Source of the DNA: CAVPOO01 sp963707015
GTDB taxonomy: Bacteria > Pseudomonadota > Gammaproteobacteria > Thiohalobacterales > Thiohalobacteraceae
NCBI GenBank assembly: GCA_963707015.1
Contig: CAVPOO010000003.1
Coordinates: 1 to 61,825, forward strand
DNA length: 61,825 nt
Reading direction: 5' to 3'
The position numbers and the translations under genes were made by a program. This document shows, piece by piece, positions 7,990 to 17,187 of the stretch. Numbering within the stretch: the first letter of the stretch is position 1; the number at the start of each line of letters is the position of its first letter. Below the pieces are notes generated by a model. That model searched no databases, was not told where the DNA came from, and saw only the letters and a program-made list of their open reading frames with translations.

Positions 7990-8223
7990 TCATCCTCCAC
8001 TGACCGGCGGGAAGAAAGCCACCTCGTCCCCGTCTGCAATCTGCCGGTCAAAGCTGGCATATTCCATATTGATGGCAGCTAATGCGTTATCGGAAACAGC
8101 CATCCCGTTTGTGGCCTGAGACCAGATGTCACCGACGGTCACGCCGGCTGGGACATCGAGCGAGGTCTCCGAGCAACCCAGGCGCTCGCGCAGACTGGCA
8201 AAAAATCGAACACGTACTTTCAT
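7990..8223 (-). CDS. moaD: molybdopterin synthase sulfur carrier subunit
   Basis: This 77-aa ubiquitin-like sulfur carrier ends in the required Gly-Gly (PPVSGG), whose C-terminus is adenylated and converted to a thiocarboxylate. The N-terminal strand (MKVRVRFFASLRERLG) and the DEVAFFPP segment are typical of MoaD. Its stop codon is one base from the moaE start, so the two synthase subunits should be made together. moaC begins 92 bp away in the opposite direction, so the short gap 8224-8315 must hold both promoters. No molybdoenzyme gene is visible in the window. Confidence 0.95.
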   Translation of the reverse strand: MKVRVRFFASLRERLGCSETSLDVPAGVTVGDIWSQATNGMAVSDNALAAINMEYASFDRQIADGDEVAFFPPVSGG

Positions 8224-8315
8224 TGCTGAAGAGATACCGGCATGGCAAAAGAAACGGCGACTGTGGCACTATCTTAGCATGTCCCGATATTTCTCTACCC
8301 CCTGGACCTCGTACC

Positions 8316-8813
8316 ATGTCTGAACTCAGTCATTTTAACGCCGCGGGAGAAGCACACATGGTGGATGTGGGCGAGAAACCGGAAACTGATCGGATAGCAG
8401 TCGCAGAGGGTCGAATCCGCATGGAGACATCCACTCTCGCTCATATCCGGACGGGCAATCATAAGAAAGGCGATGTCCTGGGGATTGCCCGCGTGGCAGG
8501 CATCATGGCCGCCAAGAAAACTGCCGACCTCATTCCGCTCTGCCATCCGCTCTCGCTATCCCATGTCGAGATAGACCTTTGGCCTGAGGACGAACCCCCA
8601 GCCGTCTACTGCCGCGCGACCGTGGCCACCCGTGGTCGAACAGGCGTGGAAATGGAGGCTCTGACCGCAACCCAGGTCGCCTTACTGACGATCTATGACA
8701 TGTGCAAGGCGGTTGATCGGGCGATGACTATTGAGACGGTGCGTTTGCTGGAAAAACGCGGCGGAAAATCGGGGCACTGGCAGCGGGATGAAGGAGTGAG
8801 GAGTGAGGAGTGA
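8316..8813 (+). CDS. moaC: cyclic pyranopterin monophosphate synthase
   Basis: Second step of molybdenum-cofactor synthesis, forming cPMP after MoaA. Family motifs are present: HIRTGNHKKGDVLG near residue 45, LIPLCHPL near residue 72, GVEMEALTA and DMCKAVDR near the C-terminus with the catalytic Lys. The ATG at 8316 (MSELSHFN) fits the family; the frame runs open 78 codons upstream without a better site. The usual end is near EKRGGKSGHW. The last residues (RDEGVRSEE) and the TGA come from a short run of the GTGAGGA heptamer repeat, so a repeat array has replaced or extended the natural 3' end. Confidence 0.95.
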   Translation: MSELSHFNAAGEAHMVDVGEKPETDRIAVAEGRIRMETSTLAHIRTGNHKKGDVLGIARVAGIMAAKKTADLIPLCHPLSLSHVEIDLWPEDEPPAVYCRATVATRGRTGVEMEALTATQVALLTIYDMCKAVDRAMTIETVRLLEKRGGKSGHWQRDEGVRSEE

Positions 8814-8817
8814 GGAG
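8792..8817 (+). repeat. short heptamer array at the moaC stop codon
   Basis: Three to four GTGAGGA units span the moaC stop codon, purine-rich in the moaC sense. The repeat encodes the last residues of MoaC (VRSEE) and supplies the TGA. The 160 bp from here to sthA hold no other feature I can support. Confidence 0.8.
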
Positions 8818-8976
8818 CCGACAGTGGAAACGCCATGCTTACCCGCAGCAAGAGTTTTACCCTTCACGCTTGCCTCCATTTGAAGATCCAGCCCCTCGAC
8901 CGGCCACCCCTGCGCGAGCCGTCCCTTCGCCAACCCGCTCACCGCCAGAGTCGGCACGTGGTACGGGGAGGACAGA

Positions 8977-10368
8977 ATGCACCACTATGATTTCCTGGTA
9001 ATCGGCAGTGGACCGGCCGGCCAGCGGGCGGCGATTCAGGCGGCAAAGCTGGAGAAAGATGTTGCCATCGTTGAACGTCAGCCGCTTGTTGGGGGTGTCT
9101 CCCTACACACCGGGACCATCCCCAGCAAGACACTCCGCGAGGCCGTGCTCTATCTCACCGGATGGGATCAGCGCGGTCTCTATGGACCGAGCTATCGGCT
9201 CAAGGAGAAGCTGTTGATCGAAGACCTTATGCAGCGAATGGACATTACGCTCCGCCACGAAACCGAGGTTGTCGAGCATCAATTGACGCGCAATGGTGTC
9301 ACGCTTATCAACGGCAACGCCAGTTTTACTGATAGCCACACGCTGCACGTAGAAAAGCCTGATGGCAGTCATGAAGAGCTGCATGCTGAGAAATTCCTGA
9401 TCGCCGTCGGCAGCCGTCCTGATCGGCCTGAAGGAATTCCCTTTGACAATGAATCTATTTTTGACAGCGATGGCATCCTGGGTATCAAACGTCTCCCGCA
9501 CTCCATGGGTGTAGTCGGCGCCGGCGTTATCGGTCTAGAGTATGCCTCGATCTTTAGCGCCATGGACATCAAGGTCACCCTGATCGATAGACGGCCTACG
9601 CTGCTGAATTTCATGGACCGCGAGATTGTCGATGAACTGGTGCACCAGCTACGGAAACGTGGCCTCGTGTTGCGTCTCCGTGAAAAGGTGGCACGAATTT
9701 TCACGGATGACAACGGCCACATACACACTGAGCTGGAAAGTGGTAAACGACTGATCTCGGAGACGGTCCTGTTTGCAGCCGGGCGCATTGGCTGCACCTA
9801 TACACTCGGCCTTGAGAAGGCAGGACTGACGACAGACGGCCGGAGACGTCTTTCCGTCAACGCCAATTTCCAGACTGGGGTACCACATATTTACGCGGCC
9901 GGTGATGTCATCGGCTTCCCCTCACTGGCATCAACGTCGATGGAACAGGGACGGCGAGCCGCCTGTCATGCGATGGGCCAGACCGCTGGTGAGCAACGTG
10001 AATATTTCCCTTTCGGCATCTACTCAATTCCCGAAATGAGTATGATAGGCGCCACTGAACAGGAGCTGACTGCGAAGCGAGTCGCTTATGAAATTGGCGT
10101 TGCGCAACTGCGTGAAACTGCGCGCGGCCAGATCATGGGACTGCAGGAAGGTGTACTGAAGCTGCTGGTGAGCCTGGGTGACCGTCGCCTGCTCGGCGTG
10201 CACATCCTGGGGGAAGGGGCGACAGAACTGATCCATATCGGCCAGGCCGTCCTCAGCATGGGTGGCACCCTGGACTATTTTCTCGAGACCGTCTTCAACT
10301 ACCCCACACTTGCCGAGGCCTATAAGGTAGCTGCACTGGACGCCTGGAACCGGTTGAACGCATCATAG
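8977..10368 (+). CDS. sthA: soluble (Si-specific) NAD(P)+ transhydrogenase
   Basis: A cytoplasmic flavoprotein that exchanges reducing equivalents between NADPH and NAD+. The 463-aa protein has an N-terminal FAD-binding GSGPAG (residues 10-15), GTIPSKTLREA near residue 45, an NAD(P)-binding GVVGAGVIGLEYAS near residue 180 and an FAD motif YAAGDVIG near residue 310. It belongs to the disulfide-reductase fold but lacks the redox cysteines: the CxxxxC position reads VSLHTGT, which is how transhydrogenases differ from lipoamide dehydrogenase and mercuric reductase. The ATG at 8977 follows GGGGAGGACAG. It stands alone, convergent with the DUF1631 gene. Confidence 0.93.
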   Translation: MHHYDFLVIGSGPAGQRAAIQAAKLEKDVAIVERQPLVGGVSLHTGTIPSKTLREAVLYLTGWDQRGLYGPSYRLKEKLLIEDLMQRMDITLRHETEVVEHQLTRNGVTLINGNASFTDSHTLHVEKPDGSHEELHAEKFLIAVGSRPDRPEGIPFDNESIFDSDGILGIKRLPHSMGVVGAGVIGLEYASIFSAMDIKVTLIDRRPTLLNFMDREIVDELVHQLRKRGLVLRLREKVARIFTDDNGHIHTELESGKRLISETVLFAAGRIGCTYTLGLEKAGLTTDGRRRLSVNANFQTGVPHIYAAGDVIGFPSLASTSMEQGRRAACHAMGQTAGEQREYFPFGIYSIPEMSMIGATEQELTAKRVAYEIGVAQLRETARGQIMGLQEGVLKLLVSLGDRRLLGVHILGEGATELIHIGQAVLSMGGTLDYFLETVFNYPTLAEAYKVAALDAWNRLNAS

Positions 10369-10488
10369 CCGGGCTCTCAAATCCTTGCAGGCTTGCGTTC
10401 CGATTTTTCAAAGGCCTGGGTCGACTGGTATGCCTTGATGCACTCTCCCGCCATGCGCGTCCTGCCTCGGCACTCCTGGCTTTCGTGC

Positions 10489-12885
10489 TTATCCCGCCTT
10501 CTTCCTGAGATCATCGATTACACTGCCCACTGCCCGATCGAAGAGTGGCGCATCCTCAATAATCCGCGCGCTGCCACGACGCAGTTCGATAGCGAGGCCT
10601 TGCAGGGTATGTTCCGCGGCCTTTAGCCCCCGACGGTTGGTAAAGAGATACACACCGCTCACTGGGCTGATCCAGGTCAGCTTCGCTCGTGCAACCTCCC
10701 CGTCGTCCGTCCGGAACTCAACCCAGGTCCCTACCTGGAGTTCACGTACCTGTTCCAGGTACCGGTCTTCGACAACCTCATCCAATGTCGGCACTTCCTC
10801 ATCGCTGCCAAGAGTAATTTCCTCGACTTCAAGATCGCCCTCCTCGACCAGCCGATGAATGGTTGCCGTCATAACCTCTTCACTCTCTGCGATATCACCA
10901 GGTTCGAGTTCATTTCCGTCGTCCGGTCCGGCTTCTACAAAATCGTCCGCCAACGGATCCGGCTCCTCGATCTGGTGCGGATAAGGCGCTGCCTGCTGAA
11001 CTGAATGACTGAGTGGCGCGTCAATCGCTAGCGGATCTGTCCTATCTGCGTCTTTCTGCGGCAGGGTATGCACGATCTGGGCGTGCAGATCAGACAAGTA
11101 GCTCAGGAAGTTTTCACGATGTCCTGGACTCATTGACACCACGTCCATCCCCTCACTCAGGAGCTCGAGCAGCTTCGGCAATGTCTTGACAAGGCGATCC
11201 CGTTCGCCGGCACCATTCTTCGGCTGCACAGACCACATCAGATTGTCCATCGTCGTCAGTGCGCGCTTCCAGGCAATACTGTCCTCACCCTCCTTGATAA
11301 GCGTTACCAGCAACAGATTCTGCCAGTAGGTCACCAGGAACTGCTGCACGCCTTTGGGCACAGCCTGATGCGCTGTACGCTCATCCACTTCCTCACGCAC
11401 GCGTAGCTTCGCCAGTTTCAGGCGTTCCTTGCCCTGCGCATATCTCAATGATTGCTTTGCTTTTTGCTCGGCTTCATGCTGCTCTGCATTGAGGAATCGG
11501 TCCAGCTCCTTGTCGAGCTCTTCGAAGATTGAGACGTCGTCTTCGAACTCGACCAGGACCCGCTGAACTGTCTTTTCCACGTGGGCATAGAGCCCGTCAT
11601 CCTGTGCCTGTGTCCAACCGGTAGCCGCCTCGGCGAGCCGATTCAAAAGCATCCGTGCCGGGTGTGACTTGCGGGAGAAAAACGTCCTGTCCATCATGGC
11701 CACTTTGAGCAGCGGAATCTGCAGGCGGCCAATCAGCGCCTTCATCGCACCGGGGATGTTTTCGTCGTCGAGGATATAGTCGAATAACATGGCAACCACA
11801 TCGATCACCATGCCGTCATTGGCACCCACCTTGGAAATCAGGCCGGTGGACTGAATACTCCGGATAACGTTCACGTTACCGGCAGCGACAGCGCCCATGT
11901 CAAATCCGGCTGTCGAATCGGCATACAGCTCGGGATCACCCTGCTGCATGCGTGTCAGATTGTTTAGCAGGGTCGACGTTGTCACACCTCCAGCATAGTA
12001 GCCGGGCACGCCTGCCATGCCACCCATGCCACCCATGCCACCGCCTGGCGCACCCGCTACACCACCCCCCATAAGCTCCTGCATCGTCGCAAAGACATCC
12101 TGCTCCTCGTCGGGCATGGCTTCCCCGGAAACTCCGCTGGAACTGCGCTGACCATAAACGACTCCCTGCCCATTTCGGACACTGTGTCGAATCTTGGGCA
12201 GCACATTTTTTGAGATCAGGTATCGGTTGACTTCCTGGTAGATCTTTCCAATATGCTCGTTGACGACGTAACGGTCGAACAGCTTGAGGATGATCAGCTT
12301 GACCTTGATTCCAGACTCAATCTGATCGCAGGCGATACGGAAGGCATTGCAGAATACTTCCGGTCCGAGCGGGTTATTGACGCGTTCAAGGTCCGGGTCC
12401 CCCAGGAGAAAGCCCATACGTCGATCGAGTGCACCAAGTTCCTGTTTGTGGTTGACCTGGATCTTGACAATCATGCTCTTGACAGCCAGAGATTCCTCCA
12501 GATCTTCATGGGCGACCAGGTCCAGCTCGAAATCATTGCTTTCGAAAGGAGATGCCTGCGACCCGCTGGAGGCTCCGGGTTTGAGTTCGCGGTTGAATCC
12601 CCGAATGAACTCTGCATTGCATTCGGACTCCATGGTCGCGCGCTTGATACGCACCTCGCGCATGGCGTCGAAGTAACTGCTCTGGACCGCGTTGTTCTCC
12701 GCCTTCTCCGCCAGCTTGAACAAGGCGTCATCCACACCATTCATCATGCTGGTGAGTACACGCGCCAAATGTTCGGACGCGATCGAACGACATTCGCGCA
12801 AAAGTTCCTTTGTATCAAGCGCCAGCGGGCCCCGCTGGCTACGGTCGAAATCGTTGAGGCGGACGATATTCATGGCACTTTCCAT
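10489..12885 (-). CDS. DUF1631 family protein, 798 aa
   Basis: A large soluble protein of the DUF1631 family, found mainly in beta- and gammaproteobacteria; its role is not established. The N-terminal two thirds is mostly helical, with a low-complexity Gly/Met stretch (GGGMGGMGGMAG) near residue 295. The C-terminal 70-80 residues (GTWVEFRTDDGEVARAKLTW...YLFTNRRG) resemble a PilZ-like barrel but lack the RxxxR and DxSxxG motifs of c-di-GMP binders. The family often sits near HDOD and PilZ genes, as here: an HDOD gene is divergent 190 bp away and a PilZ gene lies 1.4 kb on. The first start is used; the ATG four codons in (MNIVRL) is equally possible. Confidence 0.85.
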   Translation of the reverse strand: MESAMNIVRLNDFDRSQRGPLALDTKELLRECRSIASEHLARVLTSMMNGVDDALFKLAEKAENNAVQSSYFDAMREVRIKRATMESECNAEFIRGFNRELKPGASSGSQASPFESNDFELDLVAHEDLEESLAVKSMIVKIQVNHKQELGALDRRMGFLLGDPDLERVNNPLGPEVFCNAFRIACDQIESGIKVKLIILKLFDRYVVNEHIGKIYQEVNRYLISKNVLPKIRHSVRNGQGVVYGQRSSSGVSGEAMPDEEQDVFATMQELMGGGVAGAPGGGMGGMGGMAGVPGYYAGGVTTSTLLNNLTRMQQGDPELYADSTAGFDMGAVAAGNVNVIRSIQSTGLISKVGANDGMVIDVVAMLFDYILDDENIPGAMKALIGRLQIPLLKVAMMDRTFFSRKSHPARMLLNRLAEAATGWTQAQDDGLYAHVEKTVQRVLVEFEDDVSIFEELDKELDRFLNAEQHEAEQKAKQSLRYAQGKERLKLAKLRVREEVDERTAHQAVPKGVQQFLVTYWQNLLLVTLIKEGEDSIAWKRALTTMDNLMWSVQPKNGAGERDRLVKTLPKLLELLSEGMDVVSMSPGHRENFLSYLSDLHAQIVHTLPQKDADRTDPLAIDAPLSHSVQQAAPYPHQIEEPDPLADDFVEAGPDDGNELEPGDIAESEEVMTATIHRLVEEGDLEVEEITLGSDEEVPTLDEVVEDRYLEQVRELQVGTWVEFRTDDGEVARAKLTWISPVSGVYLFTNRRGLKAAEHTLQGLAIELRRGSARIIEDAPLFDRAVGSVIDDLRKKAG

Positions 12886-13076
12886 CCCGGTCGGCTGTGT
12901 GACGGTTTACGGATCGACATTAATAGTTCTTTAGACTGTTACCAGCAATATCACAGCTTACTTGGCAGGGTTGTGATAGCCCGCGCAAATTGCTGTGCCT
13001 GTCTGCGGCGCCATTCAACTCCCGAGGGAACCCTGCCGACACGTACCTTAGTCGAGGCACATCAACGGAAGTCAGC

Positions 13077-13976
13077 ATGAACCAGCCGGAACCGTACGCA
13101 ACCCGGGATCTGGCCGCAGATTTCGCGGCCAGTCTTATTGACGATGTCTCCTACCTGGTCTCTCCGCCAGACGTATGTGTGAAAGTCTTCGATCTTATTG
13201 AATCCAACAATGCGTCGGCACAGGACATTGGAGAGGTCATAAGCCATGATCCCAGCCTGACAGCACGGCTGCTGCGTCTCGTTAACAGTTCTTTCTACAA
13301 CTTTCCCCGGCGTATCGACACCGTATCACGGGCCATCACCATCGTCGGCATCCGGGAGCTTTACAGCCTGGTTATCGCTGTTTCAGCCATCAAATCCTTC
13401 ACCGGCCTTTCCAACAAGCTGGTCAACATAGATACCTTCTGGCGGCATGGCATCTATACCGGCCTGATCGCGCGCGCCTTGGCGAAGGATTGTGGTGTTC
13501 TGCATCCCGAACGCCTGTTCGTAGCTGGAATGATGCACGACATCGGCAGCCTCGTGCTTTACCATCGCTTGCCGGAGCAGGCAGGTGACCTGTTGTTGAT
13601 CTCCGATGGCGATGAAGGCATTCTGCATCAAGCGGAACTTTCAGAGCTCGGCTTTACGCATGCTGACCTGGGTTCTGCACTGATGAACATGTGGATGCTG
13701 CCCGAGATACTGCAGGAGTCGGTATGCTATCACCACATGCCATCCTATGCGTCTGAGGCGGCAGTGGAGGCGTCAATACTCCATCTTGCCGATAGCCTTG
13801 CAAACCAGTCGGAACTGGGCGCATTCTGCGAACAACCCCATGGTCCCACATCGATTGATTCGTACATCTGGGCCAAACTCGGTCTGGATGAAACGAAATT
13901 TGATGAAGAAGCGATAATTGGTCAGGCGGGTCTGCAATTCTCCGAAACGGCCATGCTACTGTTAGCACGCGCGTAA
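13077..13976 (+). CDS. HDOD domain protein
   Basis: This 299-aa protein consists almost wholly of an HDOD domain (an HD-related output domain without proven phosphohydrolase activity), common in gammaproteobacterial signalling proteins. Visible features are the N-terminal LVSPPDVCVKVFDLI helix, ISHDPSLTARLLRLVNSSFYN near residue 60, and a residual HD motif GMMHDIGSLVLYH near residue 157, followed by VCYHHMPS. The ATG at 13077 is the first plausible start; the open frame extends 29 codons further. Its promoter must lie in the 191 bp shared with the divergent DUF1631 gene. The PilZ gene converges on it. A link to c-di-GMP signalling is suggested by context only. Confidence 0.88.
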   Translation: MNQPEPYATRDLAADFAASLIDDVSYLVSPPDVCVKVFDLIESNNASAQDIGEVISHDPSLTARLLRLVNSSFYNFPRRIDTVSRAITIVGIRELYSLVIAVSAIKSFTGLSNKLVNIDTFWRHGIYTGLIARALAKDCGVLHPERLFVAGMMHDIGSLVLYHRLPEQAGDLLLISDGDEGILHQAELSELGFTHADLGSALMNMWMLPEILQESVCYHHMPSYASEAAVEASILHLADSLANQSELGAFCEQPHGPTSIDSYIWAKLGLDETKFDEEAIIGQAGLQFSETAMLLLARA

Positions 13977-13978
13977 CG

Positions 13979-14005
13979 AACAGGAATTCAGACGCCAGAA
14001 TTCGA
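13979..14005 (+). repeat. degenerate purine heptamer remnant after the HDOD gene
   Basis: CAGGAATTCAGACGCCAGAATTC resembles CAGAATN/CAGAAGN units in the sense of the HDOD mRNA, just after its stop. It faces the large pyrimidine-rich array at 14114-14275 across about 110 bp. The stretch between holds nothing I recognise. Confidence 0.35.
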
Positions 14006-14113
14006 GATTGGCCCTCCAGACCTGTGTTACACGCGAGAAACGCTCAGGACCTTTCAGGAAAAGTGATCAGCGCCACAGCGAACTACTGACTCTGACAGAT
14101 GCTGCGTCCTACA

Positions 14114-14275
<162 letters not shown>

Positions 14276-14281
14276 CTTTCC

Positions 14282-14944
14282 TTATCCTTCCCCGTGCCGC
14301 CGGCTTTCAACAACCTTGTCGCTGATGTAGCGTTCGATGAAGGCCAGGGCCTTCCGCGTCAAACCCGCAAACTCCACCCCGTGATGATATAGGCTGCCGC
14401 CGGAACCTGAGCCCCGGCGTTCTTCCCTCACATAACGAATTGCGCAGGGCAGAACTACGCGCTCGGTGGCCTGGTAGACCTGATTGGGAATCTCAATCGA
14501 AAACTTTTCACCTACTGATCCCAGCCGCTGATTGGCAACCAGTCTTGCGCCGGACGGACTGATATCCGCCAGCGCGACCGAGAGTTTGTGTCCCTCGTTC
14601 TCCATGACCAGCATCATTACCAGGTCATTGACGGAGATCCGCTGACTGCGCCGCGCCATGACACCCTGCACGCCCTCGGGGTACTCAAGATGAAGGTAGG
14701 GATAAGGATGATTGTTAACGGAAATGACGCGGGTGTTGAAAGCAAACACATTGTCGCCCGACTCGAAACGGACGAGACAGCGGTCTCCCTCCGCAAGCGA
14801 TGTCGTCATTGGTGCAGTAACCATCAATGTATGACCTGCCCGGTAGCCAATCAGGGTTGCCTTGAATAACTGGCCGGAGTCATCTTCCAGCCGTTCTATC
14901 TGCAACTCTGACCCTATAACCAGATTCAGCGACATCTTTCCCAC
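14282..14944 (-). CDS. PilZ domain protein (YcgR-like)
   Basis: This 220-aa protein has an N-terminal YcgR-like domain (residues 5-95) and a C-terminal PilZ domain. The c-di-GMP-binding motif RRSQR starts near residue 100 and DISPSGARLV follows near residue 130, both intact, so binding is likely. This architecture is typical of c-di-GMP receptors that control motility or surface structures. The start is uncertain: GTG at 14944 has GGGAG seven bases upstream, while ATG at 14935 matches the family but has poor spacing. The gene is the last of a run with a 110-aa unknown protein and a methyltransferase, and it ends at a heptamer array. Confidence 0.85.
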   Translation of the reverse strand: MGKMSLNLVIGSELQIERLEDDSGQLFKATLIGYRAGHTLMVTAPMTTSLAEGDRCLVRFESGDNVFAFNTRVISVNNHPYPYLHLEYPEGVQGVMARRSQRISVNDLVMMLVMENEGHKLSVALADISPSGARLVANQRLGSVGEKFSIEIPNQVYQATERVVLPCAIRYVREERRGSGSGGSLYHHGVEFAGLTRKALAFIERYISDKVVESRRHGEG

Positions 14945-15028
14945 GTTTATCTCCCGCAACTGACCTGCAGTTCCCAACATCCCTCTCCGGCGACGCCCGA
15001 CGGTGAGCAATCCGGGGCGTTACACGGC

Positions 15029-15361
15029 TCAGTCAAATTCGAGTTCCACGGTGACATTCTGACCGTCATGCATGCCATAAACGGCCTTGAGCTGCGGCAC
15101 GCGCGTGACGAGATAGGTACACAATGTCGCAGCCAGCGCCTGATTCCCCCTGTCCAACGCACGCAGCAATTCACCGACGACGAAGTGGGTCCTGTGCTTT
15201 ACATCCGGGTCGGATATCCATTCGCCATCCAACTCAATTCCATTGTCCATATCGCGGTCCATCTGTCCCAGAAACTGCCGCTGACGACCCGGCACACCGA
15301 CACTTCGTTCAAAGCTGAAGATCCGGCGTTCATCCACAAAAATATCGAGCGTGCGGTTCAC
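15029..15361 (-). CDS. hypothetical protein, about 110 aa
   Basis: I do not recognise the family. The protein is soluble, with no signal peptide. It has an IFVDERRIFSFERSV strand-rich start, an HFVVGELLRALDRGNQALA helix near the middle, and ends TVELEFD. The frame is open back to 15568, but the upstream part overlaps the methyltransferase in another frame and has shadow-like composition. A GTG at 15361 (MNRTLDIFVD) is taken as the start; a CTG at 15385 overlapping the methyltransferase stop is an alternative. It lies between the methyltransferase (28 bp upstream) and the PilZ gene (85 bp downstream) and is probably co-transcribed with both. Confidence 0.6.
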   Translation of the reverse strand: MNRTLDIFVDERRIFSFERSVGVPGRQRQFLGQMDRDMDNGIELDGEWISDPDVKHRTHFVVGELLRALDRGNQALAATLCTYLVTRVPQLKAVYGMHDGQNVTVELEFD

Positions 15362-15389
15362 GGATCTGTTGCCGGCCGATTCCAGACGT

Positions 15390-16202
15390 TTACTTGATTC
15401 CCTTCGCGAGCAGAAAATCATGGGGAATACGCAGTCCATGGTCCGTGACGAAATTACGGGCGAAAGTGCCGACCTCGTCGCGAATGGCTTCCCGCTCAGA
15501 CGAAGCCAGCGCATCGAACTGCTGTTTGAGGATTTCCGATGCTTCAACCGCATCCCAATATTCGTCAAAGGAATCGAACTGATACTGAAACGTCTGACTC
15601 TCGATCACGTACTCCGAGAATCCTGTCTGATCGAGCAACTCGTCAAGCACACCCAGACCACCCAATGATGTGACTTTAATCAGTGGCGGATAAAGGTCTG
15701 CTTCGATACGGTCCCTGAACACCTCATAGGCCCAGTACAGCGTGGGCATAGTTTCCGGGGTACTCCAGACGGCCAATGCAAACTGTCCACCTGGCTTAAG
15801 GACTCGCCGCATCTCAGCAAGCCCCTTGGCAGGAGATTCAAACAGCATGACGCCAAACCGACAAAGTACGCGGTCGAAGGAGTTGTCCGCAAACCGGAGA
15901 TCCTCCGCAGGCATGCACTCGAACCGAATCCCTGAGAGGTTCTCGGCTCCGACCTTGGCCTGCGCAACACGGACCATCCCTTCCGCGCTGTCTATGCCGA
16001 CTATCTCGATATCCCCGCGGTTTCGCCGTGCCAGTGTCAGGGCGGGCTCGCCGGTGCCGGATGCCAGGTCAAGAACACGGTCTCCAGGGACTATATCCAG
16101 TGAATCGAGCAACGCCTCCCCAACCGGAGCGATCTGGGGCAGCCAGATATCGAATTTCTCTGCGATCCGATTCCAGTCAGGCTGGTTGTCTTCTGCGCCC
16201 AT
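15390..16202 (-). CDS. class I SAM-dependent methyltransferase
   Basis: A 270-aa methyltransferase of the UbiE/COQ5-like type (Methyltransf_11/25). Motif I is VLDLASGTGEPALTLA near residue 45; the acidic residue after strand 2 is in IVGIDSAEGMV; motif II-like DRVLCRFGVMLF is near residue 110; and the post-II KPGGQFALAVW is near residue 140. The substrate cannot be read from sequence. It is not menaquinone/ubiquinone UbiE itself: the flanking genes are unrelated and the C-terminal half is divergent. It is the first gene of a short minus-strand run leading to the PilZ gene. TatD lies 70 bp upstream on the same strand. Confidence 0.82.
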   Translation of the reverse strand: MGAEDNQPDWNRIAEKFDIWLPQIAPVGEALLDSLDIVPGDRVLDLASGTGEPALTLARRNRGDIEIVGIDSAEGMVRVAQAKVGAENLSGIRFECMPAEDLRFADNSFDRVLCRFGVMLFESPAKGLAEMRRVLKPGGQFALAVWSTPETMPTLYWAYEVFRDRIEADLYPPLIKVTSLGGLGVLDELLDQTGFSEYVIESQTFQYQFDSFDEYWDAVEASEILKQQFDALASSEREAIRDEVGTFARNFVTDHGLRIPHDFLLAKGIK

Positions 16203-16273
16203 GTTGCGATCTCCAGCAAAGCAGCCCTGTAGTTTACTTACAATCCTATGAATGACACACCGGGACCGGGGTG

Positions 16274-17098
16274 TCAGCAGCTTCCGAGCGCAAACCGCCC
16301 AGGCAGGTCGTTTGCCAGGCTGAAGAATGAACTTGCCGTACGGGTAGTCGCGGTAGCCACCTCCTCCCGCCCCGCACCCATGCAGCGCGCTACTGCCTCA
16401 CAGACATGCCCCAGGTACATGGGCTCGTTGCGGCGCGCCCTGGGCTTTGGGATCAGATCGCGCGGCAAGAGATAGGGGGCATCAGTTTCAATCATGAGCC
16501 GGTCCTCTGGAATACGTGCGATTAGATCGCACAGGTGATGCCCGCGCCGCTCGTCACAGATCCAGCCAGTAATTCCGATGTGAAGGTCGAGATCAATATA
16601 GGCCTCAAGTTCTTCCTCGTTACCTGTAAAGCAGTGTGCGACGGCCCGGGGCAGCTTGTGACGGTAGCGGGAAAGAATCTCCAGAAAAGATGCATGCGCG
16701 TCACGTTGATGCAGAAATACCGGCATCTTCAGTGACACCGCCAGCTCCAGCTGGGCTTCAAAGGCTTTCTTTTGTACATCGCGCGGCGAAAAGTCGCGAT
16801 AGAAGTCGAGGCCGCATTCGCCAACCGCAACAACATCGGGATGAGCAGCCAGAGCCTCCAGGGCAGCAAGCACAGGGTCAGCATAGCTGGTTGCATGGTG
16901 AGGATGTATGCCTGCTGTGGCATAAAGCGTACCCGGATATTGCTGCGCGAGCGCGTGAGCTGCCATGCTGTGCGGCAGGTCCGCGCCGGTCACGACCATC
17001 CGCGCCACACCATTGGCGCGCGCGCGTTCGATCACTTCATCGAGGTCTTGCGCAAATGAGTCGTGGGTGAGGTTCGCGCCGATGTCAATCAACATCAT
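16274..17098 (-). CDS. tatD: TatD family metal-dependent deoxyribonuclease
   Basis: TatD enzymes are cytoplasmic TIM-barrel hydrolases acting as 3'-5' exonucleases on DNA/RNA. The 274-aa protein has the metal-binding and signature features: IDIGANL with D..A at the N-terminus (a variant of the usual HxH), AGIHPHHA near residue 68, VVAVGECGLDFYRD near residue 92 with the key Glu, PVFLHQRDA near residue 128, AHCFTGN near residue 158 and MIETDAPYLLP near residue 207. The closest relatives are TatD/YjjV-type exonucleases. The ATG at 17098 begins MMLIDIGANL. The divergent Lpd-like gene starts 89 bp away. Confidence 0.9.
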   Translation of the reverse strand: MMLIDIGANLTHDSFAQDLDEVIERARANGVARMVVTGADLPHSMAAHALAQQYPGTLYATAGIHPHHATSYADPVLAALEALAAHPDVVAVGECGLDFYRDFSPRDVQKKAFEAQLELAVSLKMPVFLHQRDAHASFLEILSRYRHKLPRAVAHCFTGNEEELEAYIDLDLHIGITGWICDERRGHHLCDLIARIPEDRLMIETDAPYLLPRDLIPKPRARRNEPMYLGHVCEAVARCMGAGREEVATATTRTASSFFSLANDLPGRFALGSC

Positions 17099-17187
17099 GC
17101 CTTTCCTTGTGGGCTATGTGGTTACACGTGGAGCGGTGACAGTGTATTCTTGCGGCGGCCATTTCGAAACCCTGGAGTCAGAGTGAA

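Noticed and set aside
10393..10626. 77-aa ORF after sthA
   Set aside because: Mostly overlaps the 3' end of the DUF1631 gene on the other strand; probably a shadow.
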